Assembly: GCA_905221605.1 (NCBI GenBank)
Contig: CAJNDS010001669.1
Location: 680,001-740,000 of the forward strand
Direction: 5' to 3'
DNA: 60,000 bases
Origin: Symbiodinium natans
Taxonomy: Eukaryota > Sar > Dinophyceae > Suessiales > Symbiodiniaceae
Translations under genes and position numbers: made by a program
Part shown: piece after piece, positions 20,301 to 29,498 of the stretch
How the letters are laid out: each line of letters begins with the position of its first letter
How positions within the stretch are numbered: the first letter of the stretch is position 1
The notes under the pieces: model-generated
Told to the model about the DNA's origin: nothing
Databases searched by the model: none
What the model saw: only the letters and a program-made list of their open reading frames with translations

Positions 20301-20606
20301 TACCTCAAGACATCTCGCGCAGCTACCAAGCGGCGGCACTGGACGAGCAGCTCACCGGGGGCGAGCCTAGATCCGGCACATGGGCATGCCCCGCAGACAT
20401 ATGCTTGGATTTCCGAAACTAAGGGTACCTTATTGGGGTCCATATCATAAGGGGAACCTTACTATTTGGGGGTCTATATTAGGGTCCCATATTTTTTTCA
20501 ACCCCAGAACGTATGTATGTATGTGTGCTGTGTTTATTCAATATCAGTTACGAGTACAAGTAGTCTTTGTATCTACCTCTGATTGGGTTTTTGTTAGACA
20601 TGACAC

Positions 20607-20729
20607 CGTATGTTCTTGTGGGTATATCCAGGTGCCAGAGTGCGAAGCAAAAGCGGGGAAGAGCTGCTGCAAGCGCTCCGCTAAGGCCGGAGCTCCAACA
20701 GGACTTTCGTAGTCCTTGTTGAGCTGCAC
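20607..20729 (-). CDS. exon-like island, 41 codons
   Basis: Between TTCCAAGTCAG| and CATACG|GTGTCATG, phase 0 (VQLNKDYESPVGAPALAERL then QQLFPAFASHSGTWIYPQE). Overlapping frames are open but less biased. Product unknown. Confidence 0.5.
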
Positions 20730-21145
20730 CTGACTTGGAAAATCTAGGGGCCTCCTCAATCAAAACTGATTTCAGCTCATTCTGCAAAACAGAGCATGTG
20801 CTACGGAAGCCCATGCAGGCCGTCTGGGTTTTCAGGGCGATGTTTTCCTGTGTTTAGGGTTTAGGGCTGATGTGGAAGAGCATTCCATCGAAAGCCTAAA
20901 GCTCTTGCCACTTTCGGACCTCTCTTGCCAGAAAGGCCCAACAAAAAAACACGCCGCACACCAAACTGCGGCACAGTGACCTAGACTCAAGAGTAACCTA
21001 GGAATAAAAAGGGTGCCCTTTTCGGTTTACAGGGGCTTACAAGGGATACCCTTACTTTACACACTGGTAAGGAATTTACCATGGACTGTAACCCTAAACC
21101 CTAAACCCTAAACCCTAAACCCTAATCCTCTCTGTGGGCGTGCAG

Positions 21146-21240
21146 CACAGGAGCTTGGATTGAGAGAGAGTGCGGAAGTCGACCGCGTCGGGGTTTGCGT
21201 GATCTTCGAGGACACCGAGCACCCCATCCTCCACAGAAGG
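21146..21240 (+). CDS. exon-like island with heptamer donor
   Basis: 95 bases between GGCGTGCAG| and AGAAGG|GTTTAGGG (QELGLRESAEVDRVGVCVIF then EDTEHPILHRR). Left CCCTAAA, right a perfect TTTAGGG array. Confidence 0.6.
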
Positions 21241-21309
21241 GTTTAGGGTTTAGGGTTTAGGGTTTAGGGTTTAGGGTTTAGGGTTTAGGGTTTAGGGTTT
21301 AGGGTTTAG
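21240..21309. repeat. TTTAGGG array (10 units)
   Basis: Perfect heptamers; the first GT is the donor of the preceding exon. Confidence 0.95.
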
Positions 21310-21874
21310 ACACTTCAGGGAGCCCAATCACCCTTACCTAGGGAATAAATCTTGAAACTATCAGAAAACTCTACTTAAAGGGTGTTGACATTTCCTGGGT
21401 TTCAGGCCTATCACAAACCCGACAGAGACCTTGAACAGGCCAAGGTATCGGGGTTGCTGAGTTTTCTGCAAGGTTTTGGCAACAAATGGCGCCAGATCAC
21501 GCTTCCCGCGCCCGGGTACAAGAAGCAAACTCTCAAGATCAACGCATGCCGCCTTGTCCCCAGGTTTGCGCAACCCCTCAGAGACTCCATACCCCTTAAC
21601 TCAGGAATAGTCCTTAAACCGTGCAAGGAACCCTCTTCTGTTGCAAGGATGTTTTCCTATTCAAGGAGTATTCGAGTCCCTGGGTCGCGCGCATGTCAGC
21701 TCCGAACGACGGCTCGTCTATACCCAACTTGCCATCTGAGACTTAGGATTTAGGGTTTAGGGTTTTGGGATTAGGGTTTAGGGTTTAGGGTTTAGGGGGC
21801 TGAAGGCCGCCCCCCCCACCAGCTATGAGAGAGACCTAGGGCCCTGTAGGGTTTAGGGGGTGGGTTGAGAGATG

Positions 21875-21994
21875 TGACTACTACTTGCTCAAGAACCCCT
21901 CCAAAAGAAATCAGAACATTCTTCCATATAAGGGCAGCATAGGGATTACCATTTGTGTTTTTGTTGAGGGCGGTTCTCAAGCAAAAAATGTAGT
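21875..21994. repeat. family-4 element
   Basis: GACTACTACTTGCTCAAGAA ... GGTTCTCAAGCAAAAAATGTAGT, 120 bases with inverted ends. Confidence 0.7.
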
Positions 21995-22092
21995 TGAGGG
22001 CTTAGAACCCCGAACCCTAACCCTAATCCCTAAACCCTAAACCCTAAACCCCGAACCCTAAACCCTAAACCCTAAACCCCTTCAAAGCTTAG

Positions 22093-22201
22093 AGAACTCC
22101 GGCACCTGGAAGCCCACCAGGAGCTCTCCGGTGCTGAGCACCAGGAGGGAAACGATCGGAAAGCCGATCCTGCCAGTCTTAAGCTTCGGGCTTTGTTGTA
22201 G
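22093..22201 (+). CDS. terminal exon-like island, charged
   Basis: After CAAAGCTTAG| 35 codons to TAG (ELRHLEAHQELSGAEHQEGN then DRKADPASLKLRALL). Helical, charged, possible coiled coil. CCCTAAA array directly upstream. Confidence 0.5.
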
Positions 22202-22239
22202 GCCGAGGAATGCACCTTCAGATAAAATATGCACTTAAA

Positions 22240-22480
22240 AAATAAATACATATATATATATATACATATGTACATAGACATATATGTATATACGTATGTA
22301 TATACATATACATATGCGTATATGTATACACGAATAATGTAAGAATCACATACATATATACACACATATATATATATATGTATTTATTTACTTATATTTA
22401 TATTTTTTTATATCTAATTATTTATCTATTTATGTATATTTATTTATCGAATCATTCATTTACTTATGTATGCGGGTGTG
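22240..22480. repeat. AT-rich microsatellite block
   Basis: (TA)n, TACATA and TATTTA repeats; inverted pairs CATATATGTA-type. No coding signal. Confidence 0.85.
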
Positions 22481-22779
22481 TGCCCTTTTGTTAGGGGGGG
22501 TATTGGGCTCCCAGGCGTGTGTAATGAAACCCAGTCTGCCTCACCGCTGAGGATTTCAATGGGATGATAAACAACAAGCAGGCCCAGAACAAGCAACCAA
22601 AAAAACAACAATGAATCCCGACCCAGATCCAAAAAAAAGCTAATAAAAAAAGAAACTGCGCAAACAAAATAAAACATTTGAGGCAGGGCTGGGAAAGCCA
22701 AAGATACTAAAACGGCCACACAAGCCCCTTCCCCATGAGGTCCCCACAGCCACGTGCTAGCACACGTCCTTTCTTTCAC
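22456..22779 (-). other. hydrophobic ORF of uncertain meaning
   Basis: 107-codon frame with hydrophobic segments (VSLAFPALPQMF, LLFFWLLVLGLLVV). Low GC3 and A-runs argue against an exon. Not assigned as a gene. Confidence 0.2.
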
Positions 22780-23410
22780 CTCCCATTCCGCAGCCCCCTA
22801 AACCCCAAACCCTAAGGCCCTAAGGTTAGGCCAGCGGAATCCCAAAGAGCCCAAAACCCCTTAATTCAGGAATAGCTTTAGTCGTAACCCTATCCTTCCC
22901 TAAACCCTAACCCCCTAGGGTTTAGGGTTTGCTCAGCTGTCCCTGGCATCCGAGCAAGCTGAATGAGGGTCTTTTCGGGGTTACTATTTTTAGGTGGCCC
23001 CTAATATTTAGGGTACCCAAAAAGGGACCCTAAATTTTGAGAACTGACCACATATTGCCTCAACTCAGGTCCCCTTTCGAAACATTGTGTTGAAACACGC
23101 GTTTTCAGGATGGGCAAGCCCCATGACAGAAATTCTGCACCGCCTGAACATGATGTTTAGTTCGATGTTCATGATGGGGGGGGGGGTGGGTTTAGGAGCA
23201 GCGTTGATCGCAGTACATACATGCAGTGTCCCTGACACAAAGCACTCACTTTCTGACAGAATGAAGCTACAACTTGTGCACGCTTTACCCTTTTGCCACT
23301 GGATCTTAAACGCTAAACCCTAGACCCTTAACCCTAAAAACCCTAAGCCCTAAACCCTAAACCCTAAAAGCCCTAAGCCCTAAACCCTAGACCTGAAACC
23401 CTCTTGGCAG

Positions 23411-23466
23411 GCTTACAGTTCCTGCTTGGTGTGGCTCTGGTTTCTGTACTTTTCTTTTGCTCATGG
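23411..23466 (+). CDS. exon-like island encoding one transmembrane helix
   Basis: CTCTTGGCAG| to TGG|GTGTAA, 56 bases (LQFLLGVALVSVLFFCSW). CCCTAAA units precede the acceptor. Confidence 0.45.
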
Positions 23467-24125
23467 GTGTAAAAAGGGATATAAATTTGGAAACTATACT
23501 TATAGGGTTTAGGGTTTAGGGCTTAGGGCTTAGGGCTTAGGGCTTTGGGCTTAGGCTTAGGGTTTAGGGTTTAGGGTTTAGGAAATGACCCTATTTAGTG
23601 TACGAAGAGCCCTACTTATGGCTGCCCATGAAACCTCCTAGTAAGAACGAATCGTTCCCACGTAAGGTTCGGAAGTTGTCAGGGGACAGCACTGGAGTGA
23701 AAGCCTGTCACGCTGCAAACTACGTTTCCTTAACTACGTCTTTGCTCAATTATTACAGGCTTTTGTTGTTGGTCTCTATTCTTTTCTGTTGGTCAGATCT
23801 TGTTTTGTTTGATGTCTATGCCTAAGACTTGCCCGCGCTACGCCCCTGCGTCCTTGATCCTAGGGCAAAAGAATGCGGAGAACCGCCGCCCGTAGCGATT
23901 GCCTCACACAGCGTGGAAAGATCGCTGCGTGTCCTATCTGCCGAAGAAGCTCCTCGTAACCCCCTAAACCCTGGCTGTCTCCTCTCCTGTCAGCTCCAAC
24001 CCTCAACCCTAAGCCCCTTGTTGCGCCCTAAACCCTAAACCCTAAACCCTAAACCCCCGCATCCCTCCCAAAACTCCAAGCTGAAACAAGGCCAAGACGG
24101 AGCCCTTAACCCTAAACCTTCTTGC

Positions 24126-24203
24126 CAAGTTTAGGGTTTAGGGTTTAGGGTTTAGGGTTTAGGGTTTAGGGTTTAGGGTTTAGGGTTTAGGGCCTAGGGC
24201 TTA
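24126..24203. repeat. TTTAGGG array
   Basis: About ten units. Confidence 0.95.
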
Positions 24204-24338
24204 GGGCTTCGCGTGCAACGAGACATGCCTTTGCCGACAGGATCGCCAGCTCCCCCCGGCCGCGCCCCAGAGCCAGAGCACCGCCAGGGAGGGGCGAAAT
24301 GCCTTGGCGCGGCGCCCAAAGAGCCCAGTGCCCGACAA

Positions 24339-24450
24339 GGGGGGGGGGGGGGGTTTAGGGTTTAGGGTTTAGGGTTTAGGGTTTAGGGTTTAGGGTTTAG
24401 GGTTTAGGGTTTAGGGGCTAGGGGTTAGGGTTTAGGGTTTAGGGTTTTCT
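24339..24450. repeat. poly-G run plus TTTAGGG array
   Basis: G14 immediately followed by about 13 heptamers. The same C/G-run plus heptamer arrangement occurs at 2888, 3255, 5437 and 54459. Confidence 0.9.
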
Positions 24451-24601
24451 TTTGCCACCCGCCTAGCAAACCCCCTCTGGGATCACTCCGCGGGGAACAG
24501 TCGTGGTTTTATTTGTCAATCTCTGCAAAAGGGACCCCGACTCACCCCTGCATGTGAGCACACATAAAACGTCACGCCAAACTAGTAGCAACGAACAGCA
24601 G

Positions 24602-24658
24602 GCAATGGGCCACGTCCAGGTCAAAGACAATGTGCCGTCGGGGGCTACTCAAGCTAGG
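24602..24658 (+). CDS. exon-like island with heptamer donor
   Basis: AACAGCAG| to GCTAGG|GTTTAGGG, 19 codons, phase 0 (AMGHVQVKDNVPSGATQAR). Confidence 0.5.
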
Positions 24659-24865
24659 GTTTAGGGTTTAGGTTTCAGGTTTCAGGGTTCAGGGTTCAGG
24701 GTTTAGGGTTTAAGGTCTAGGGTACCCAAAGTTTAAGGTTTTGAGCTTGGGTGGGTACCCAAAGAGACCATGGCCGTAAACAAGGAATGCACGCACCTTT
24801 GAATCATAATAAGGGTCCGAATCTGGTTTAAGGTATGTTCCTCAATTCAGGGGTATTGGGGCTCT

Positions 24866-25044
24866 TTGGGCCCATGGGGCCGTGGGGTGCGGAACGACTA
24901 CGCCACTTCTGCAACCGACACTCAGTACAGCCTGCACCACCCGTGCCTGCAGTTTTCTAGCTCGAACGAGGCCGATCATGTTCGTCCTGGGGGCTGGGAC
25001 TTTCCCGGCCTTTTGATTTACAAGACGAAGCATCTTCACACCCT
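24866..25044 (+). CDS. exon-like island, strand uncertain
   Basis: Plus frame with good codon bias (NDYATSATDTQYSLHHPCLQ ... GGWDFPGLLIYKTKHLH). A minus frame is open too. It begins next to a family-2 terminus, with no clean acceptor seen. Confidence 0.35.
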
Positions 25045-25082
25045 AAACAGGCCGCAAACTAAGCACGACACCCTCTCCCCCA

Positions 25083-25264
25083 GGGGGTCCCTTTAGAATC
25101 TTCTGGGCCCCTGGTGCCACTTCTTCCATGCGTTCTGTGGCCCAGGTGCTGAAGGTGTTGATGGTGTACTGAACCTCAGCTGTTCTTGGAACCACTTTAT
25201 TGAAGTTGGTGTCCATACAAGTGTCGCCAACACACACACACACACACACAAAGTTCCTTATAGA
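25083..25264 (-). CDS. exon-like island crossing a (GT)n tract
   Basis: Frame VGDTCMDTNFNKVVPRTAEV then QYTINTFSTWATERMEEVAP is clearly coding-like. The upstream (GT)n microsatellite (25231-25250) would be translated VCVCVCV if the acceptor is CTATAAG|. Donor GGAGAGG|GTGTCG is possible. Confidence 0.4.
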
Positions 25265-25475
25265 TCGTACCACACAAGGTTTGCTGTACAGAACTTAGTT
25301 GCTGAGCTCATACAAGCCCCAAAAAAGGTGAACACTTCAGGTTCTATAGGGGGACATCGTACCCTAAAACCCTGAACCCTAAACCCTAAAACCCTAAACC
25401 CCGAACGTGTACTCATTCGAAGGAAACTCCAAACACCGCCCGAAGGAAACTCCAAACACCGCCGAGGGGGGTCCA

Positions 25476-25568
25476 CCCAGATGGAAAACTGAGCGAAACC
25501 CTAAACCCTAAACCCTAAACCCTAAACCCTAAACAGCCGAGAAACTCCGCCCAGATGGAAAACTGAGC
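25476..25568 (+). repeat. heptamer array flanked by a 19-base direct repeat
   Basis: CCCAGATGGAAAACTGAGC occurs at 25476-25494 and 25550-25568 on either side of (CCCTAAA)5. The region left of it also repeats GAAGGAAACTCCAAACACCG twice. Confidence 0.85.
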
Positions 25569-25650
25569 TTGCCATGCCGCTGCATGGCAGCAAGTCCTCG
25601 CCAGTCAGCCTCAGAACGACCCAGAAGACCGCAAAAAAAGAGCACTTTGG
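25543..25650 (+). CDS. exon-like island
   Basis: After CAGCCGAG| the frame TPPRWKTELAMPLHGSKSSP then VSLRTTQKTAKKEHF runs to GG|GTTTAGGG. The 5' part is duplicated left of the heptamer array. Exact start uncertain. Confidence 0.4.
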
Positions 25651-25855
25651 GGTTTAGGGTTTAGGGTTTAGGGTTTAGGGTTTGGGGGTTTAGGGTATAG
25701 GGTTTTAGGGTTTTAGGGTTTAGGGTTTAGGGTTTAGGGTTTAGGGTTTAGGGTTTAGGGTTTAGGGGTTGAGGGCTTTAAGGGTTCAGGGTTAAGGGTG
25801 TAGGGGTTTTGGGGTTTAGGGGTTTAGGGGTTTACGGGTTCAGGGTTTAGGGAAC
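25650..25855. repeat. TTTAGGG/octamer array
   Basis: About 27 units, switching to TTTAGGGG octamers at the right. Confidence 0.9.
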
Positions 25856-26447
25856 ATTCCTGAACTCTCTGGGAATGGGAGGTTCAACAAAGGGGACCAA
25901 TCCCCCGCTTTTGGCTAAATGCCCTGAGACAAATAAGCGGCCTCCGCGATACTTATGTACCCGGGGACAATACCCCTGAATTCAGGAATATGCCGTAAAA
26001 TACAAGAGGGTTCCTGATATTGGAGTCTCTGGGAATGTATGTGTATCTGTGTGTACATCTGTGTAAGCATGTATGCAAGTATGCCTGTTGCAGGTGGTTG
26101 CACACACATGTGTAGGCGTGTTGAGAGTTTAGGGTTTCGGGTTTTGCGTGTCTATGTGTGCGTGTGTCTGTCTGGGTGCATGTGTGTATGTACGTGTAGG
26201 TGCAGACTATGCTAGTACTATATGACATGCATTGGGCCATAGCCACGCAAGTTTTGAATCCCAGGTGCGTGAAGAGTGAGTGACCTCGACTGCCCACAAG
26301 AGTGTCCTCAGTGTCCAAGACCCCAACACTCCACAGCTAGGAATCTTCCCGCAATGTCAATGGTTTTGGTTTAGGGTTATGAGGGATCTTAATGTGATCT
26401 AGGGAATGTTCCTCAAGGATTTTGTCCAAAACAGATGCCCCCAACAG

Positions 26448-26571
26448 ACCGTCAACACTCGAAAATCTGTTCTGATAGGTGGTCTGCCCACCATCTTCCT
26501 CATGTTTCTTCTCTGCCTTGACTTGTGCATGCTGGCCGCTTGGGCGGATACACTGCAGGAAATTCCGCCGC
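26448..26571 (+). CDS. exon-like island, membrane protein segment
   Basis: 124 bases between CCCCAACAG| and CCGC|GTTTAGGG. Contains a hydrophobic helix (LPTIFLMFLLCLDLCMLAAW) after TVNTRKSVLIGG. Heptamer donor. Product unknown; likely a transmembrane exon. Confidence 0.55.
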
Positions 26572-26616
26572 GTTTAGGGTTTACAGTTTAGGGTTTAGGG
26601 TTTAGGGTTTCTCGAC

Positions 26617-26751
26617 CCTCTGAGTCCGTTTTGTGCCCTGCCTCATAAACTTATCCATTAATTCATGCTGAGCATGCGCTGAAACGTGGTACGACCCTTG
26701 AACGGTCTCCTGAATCACATGGGTCATACTGGCCATCCAAGGGAATGCACA
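26617..26751 (-). CDS. exon-like island, 45 codons
   Basis: GGCTCTGAG| (after duplicated TCTTTCTTGCTGGCTCTG) to CAGAGG|GTCGAG, phase 0 (WMASMTHVIQETVQGSYHVS then AHAQHELMDKFMRQGTKRTQ). Product unknown. Confidence 0.5.
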
Positions 26752-26868
26752 CTCAGAGCCAGCAAGAAAGTGCAGAGCCAGCAAGAAAGAGCAAAACACC
26801 GCACTGCGCCGGCGCGCCGTCGTCTTGTCGAAGGCAGTGGTCTTGAATGGAAGGGTGCCTTGCCCGGA

Positions 26869-26985
26869 ATTTCACACAGGCATCACAATTTCTCTAAATT
26901 ATGGTCCCTTGCCCTTTGGGGTCCTGTTTCACACAGGCATGAGGAGTTCTCTAAAGTTATGATCCCTTTCTTTTTGGGGTCCTGA
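26869..26985 (+). repeat. 58-base tandem duplication
   Basis: TTTCACACAGGCAT...TTCTCTAAA...GGGGTCCTG occurs twice in tandem, about 85% identical. Confidence 0.8.
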
Positions 26986-27069
26986 TGCTCAGGCCCTGAT
27001 ATTTGGTGTACGCGAAAAGGGTCCCTAATTTAGAGAACTCACCAAATGACTCTGGAGCACTGCATGAAG

Positions 27070-27150
27070 ATGCCCAACCCCGAAAAAGAGCAGACGAGCT
27101 GCGGCAAGCCACCGGTGGCCATTGGCGGCCCCATGCAGAGAAGGGCCTAG
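27070..27150 (+). CDS. small open frame, 26 codons
   Basis: After GCATGAAG| reads MPNPEKEQTSCGKPPVAIGG then PMQRRA to TAG. May be a terminal exon or a short complete frame. Confidence 0.35.
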   Translation: MPNPEKEQTSCGKPPVAIGGPMQRRA

Positions 27151-27316
27151 GATACGGTTAGGGTTTAGGGTTTCGGATTGAGGGTTTAGGGCTTAAGGGC
27201 ATAGGGTTTAGGGTATATGGTTTAGGTTTAGGGTGTAGGGTTTAGGGTTTAGGGTTGAGGGTTTAGTGTTTAGGGTTTAGGGTTTAGGGTTTAGGGTTTA
27301 GAGTAGCTGGCACAAG

Positions 27317-27409
27317 TGGATGTGGAATCCGCATAAGCGTAAGATAGGAGCAGCCGAGCGGCGTGAAAGGCTGAGGCAGCTGCGCACCGGCCAGCCACGC
27401 CTGCGTTGA
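27317..27409 (+). CDS. terminal exon-like island, Arg-rich
   Basis: After TGGCACAAG| 30 codons to TGA (WMWNPHKRKIGAAERRERLR). A GTTGAG donor in the last codon is an alternative end. Confidence 0.45.
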   Translation, partial: WMWNPHKRKIGAAERRERLRQLRTGQPRLR

Positions 27410-27723
27410 GATTCGGGTTTAGGGTTTAGGGTTTGGGGTTTGGGGTTGGGGGTTTGGGGTTTAGGGTTCAAGGTTTAGGGTTTAGGGTTTAGGGTTTGGG
27501 TTTAGGCATGCCCCGAGTGCGACCAGCACTGCCCTTGACTCCAATCTCAGGTGCAATCAACCAACTCCTGCTTGACAAAAAAACACATATTACCACGATA
27601 TACCACACTACTATGATATAATAACCCATACTTGTATAATGCATCAAGAAGTATCATGAAGCTCCAATTTGATACAACCCTAAACCTAATCCCCTCCGAA
27701 ATGCTGCCCGTTACCTACTCAGC

Positions 27724-27812
27724 TACTCTAAACCCTAAACCCTAAACCCTAAACCCTAAACCCTAAACCCTAAACCCTAAACCCTAAACCCCAAGCCCTA
27801 AACCCTAAACCC
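27724..27812. repeat. CCCTAAA array (about 12 units)
   Basis: Perfect units then CCCCAAG and CCCAAAA variants. Confidence 0.95.
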
Positions 27813-27831
27813 AAAACCCTAAGTGCCCGAG

Positions 27832-27925
27832 CTGCCAGGTGCCAGGGTAGTACCCACATTCTCGGCAGGTGCCCATAGCTGGAACCGCAGTCGCCCAGGC
27901 GACGTCGGCTTTGGCATTCGCAAGG
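27832..27925 (+). CDS. exon-like island
   Basis: CCCTAAGTGCCCGAG| to AAGG|GTTGAGGGTTTGGGG, 94 bases (LPGARVVPTFSAGAHSWNRS then RPGDVGFGIRK). CCCTAAA left, TTTGGGG right. Confidence 0.5.
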
Positions 27926-28090
27926 GTTGAGGGTTTGGGGTTTGGGGTTTGGGGTTTGGGGTTTGGGGTTTGGGGTTTGGGGTTTGGGGTTTGGGGTTTA
28001 GGGCTAGGGTTTAGGGTTTAGGGTTTAGGGTTGAGGGTTGAGGGTTGAGGGTTTTGGGTTTAGGGTTTAGGGTTTAGGGTTTAGGGTTAA
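27926..28090. repeat. TTTGGGG block then TTGAGGG and TTTAGGG
   Basis: About ten consecutive TTTGGGG units, then TTTAGGG with four TTGAGGG. Variants occur as homogeneous blocks. Confidence 0.9.
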
Positions 28091-28165
28091 AGGTTTTTGC
28101 CGCCCGCATAGCTGAACTGCATGGGTTAAAGGTTTAGGGTTTAGGGTTTCGGGTTTCGGGTTTAG

Positions 28166-28386
28166 GGCTTCGTCTCCGATACGTCGGGAGTTGGTGGGCT
28201 CGCGTGTGCTGAGATGGTACTTAGTGATGCTGGGTGGTACTTCGTGCTTGGGCCCAACCCACGTGACGAAATTGAAGCACTGTGGATTCGCCGCGCGTCA
28301 CATGGCGAACACATGCTTTCACTTAGACAGATGACCTTCCGTCTAAAAGCCAGCACAGGTCACTGCAACAGACGCAACTTTGCCAG
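28166..28386 (+). CDS. long exon-like island, two competing frames
   Basis: Starts at GGGTTTAG|GG, a heptamer acceptor. Frame 1 runs 73 codons to GCCAG|GTAACC (GFVSDTSGVGGLACAEMVLS ... NPRDEIEALWIRRASHGEHM). Frame 2 (ASSPIRRELVGSRVLRWYLV ... stop) has higher GC3. Product unknown. Confidence 0.45.
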
Positions 28387-28463
28387 GTAACCATGTAACA
28401 TGAGTGCAAGGTCAGGAATAGCACATGGGCCATACAGCTGTCAACCCTAAACCCTAAACCAAG

Positions 28464-28514
28464 ACAAAGCGATACGAGGACGAGTCCAAGCAAGAGCTAA
28501 GAAAAAACTGCAAG
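28464..28514 (+). CDS. short exon-like island
   Basis: CCCTAAACCAAG| to TGCAAG|GTTTTGGG, 17 codons (TKRYEDESKQELRKNCK), phase 0. Confidence 0.5.
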
Positions 28515-28551
28515 GTTTTGGGCTTTATATAGGGGCCTGAATGGTTAGATT

Positions 28552-28635
28552 ATAGGGTTTTGGGGGGTCATTATAGTATAGTTACAAAAGGACCAGAAGA
28601 GAACAAAATTAGTCATTTTTCCGACCCCTATATTC
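28552..28635. repeat. family-5 element
   Basis: GGGTTTTGGGGGGTCATTAT ... TTTTTCCGACCCCTATA; related to 51824-51905 and 52706-52800. Confidence 0.6.
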
Positions 28636-28792
28636 GGCAAGGCTTGCATCGGTTTGGGGTTCAGGGCTCAGGGTTTGCCAAGGCCCGGACACGCCTGCGA
28701 CACTCCTGGCAAGGAAGCACTTCCAGACATCTCATGCTCTCAGCGCGACACCCGCCCCCACTACCCCACGTGCAAGAAAACCTTACATGTAA

Positions 28793-28900
28793 GTTGGGGA
28801 TGTTCCCCCTTCTCCTCTCAGTGCTCAATAGGGATTATTCTAGCAGCCCCTACTAGAATCCTATTAAGGAGCTGTTACGATAAGGGTGAACATCCCCAAC
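28793..28900. repeat. family-3 element
   Basis: GTTGGGGATGTTCCCCC ... GGTGAACATCCCCAAC, perfect 13-base outer arms. Confidence 0.8.
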
Positions 28901-28961
28901 ATCGAAGACTTCAGGCATCCTTTGGCTTTAGTTCGACTCAAACCCCTCCCCCCCCCTGCTG

Positions 28962-29086
28962 CTTGAAGGTTCACGGGGTAGCGATAAGTCGGGTGAGAAG
29001 TGCACTAGATAGGGTTAGAAGTATAGTTCACATACTTATAACCCCAATTACCTATAGCATCTTCTAGCCACCCGTGAACCTGCAAG
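28962..29086. repeat. family-1 element
   Basis: CTTGAAGGTTCACGGGG ... CCCGTGAACCTGCAAG, 125 bases. Forms the donor of the minus exon at 29080-29169. Confidence 0.75.
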
Positions 29087-29169
29087 TGCCCCTGCACGCC
29101 TCGATGATCCACTTCGTGGGATCTTGCAACACAGCCTCAGCGTTGGCCTGATCCAAGTCGTTCAGAATC
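29080..29169 (-). CDS. exon-like island ending at a family-1 element
   Basis: CCGCTGGCAG| to CTTGCAG|GTTCACGGG, 90 bases, phase 2 at both ends, strong bias (ILNDLDQANAEAVLQDPTKW then IIEACRGTC). Among the best exon candidates. Product not recognised. Confidence 0.6.
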
Positions 29170-29367
29170 CTGCCAGCGGGCAGTTTAGGGTTCAGAGTTT
29201 AGGGTTTAGGGTTTAGGGTTTAGGCTTAGGAAACCTGAACCCCCAAAATCTTGCGACCGCGCATCCTACTACCCCAACCACCACCCCCCCCCCCAAGACT
29301 CCAACATCCCTTACTTAGATTTGACTTCGGGTCTAAGGGGTTTAGGGTTGAGGTTTAGGATTTAGGT

Positions 29368-29470
29368 AAACCCTAAACCCTAAACCCTAAACCCTAAACC
29401 CTTTTTTACAGCAGGCCTCGGTTCCCTAAACCCTAAACCCTAAACCCTTTTTACAACAGGCCTCGGTTCA
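29368..29470 (-). repeat. LINE 3' tail: duplicated 17-base end with heptamers
   Basis: On the minus strand the tail reads GAACCGAGGCCTGTTGTAAAAA then three GGGTTTA units, then GAACCGAGGCCTGCTGTAAAAAA and further GGGTTTA units. The second copy may be a severely 5'-truncated insertion or a slippage product. Confidence 0.8.
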
Positions 29471-29498
29471 CAGCAGCCCGGTTCCAGCATCACGCTCA

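Noticed and set aside
28901-28961. Next exon after the family-1 element on minus (would extend 29080-29169)
   Set aside because: A run of nine G shifts the frame to an early stop; the homopolymer length is uncertain, so I do not claim the join.
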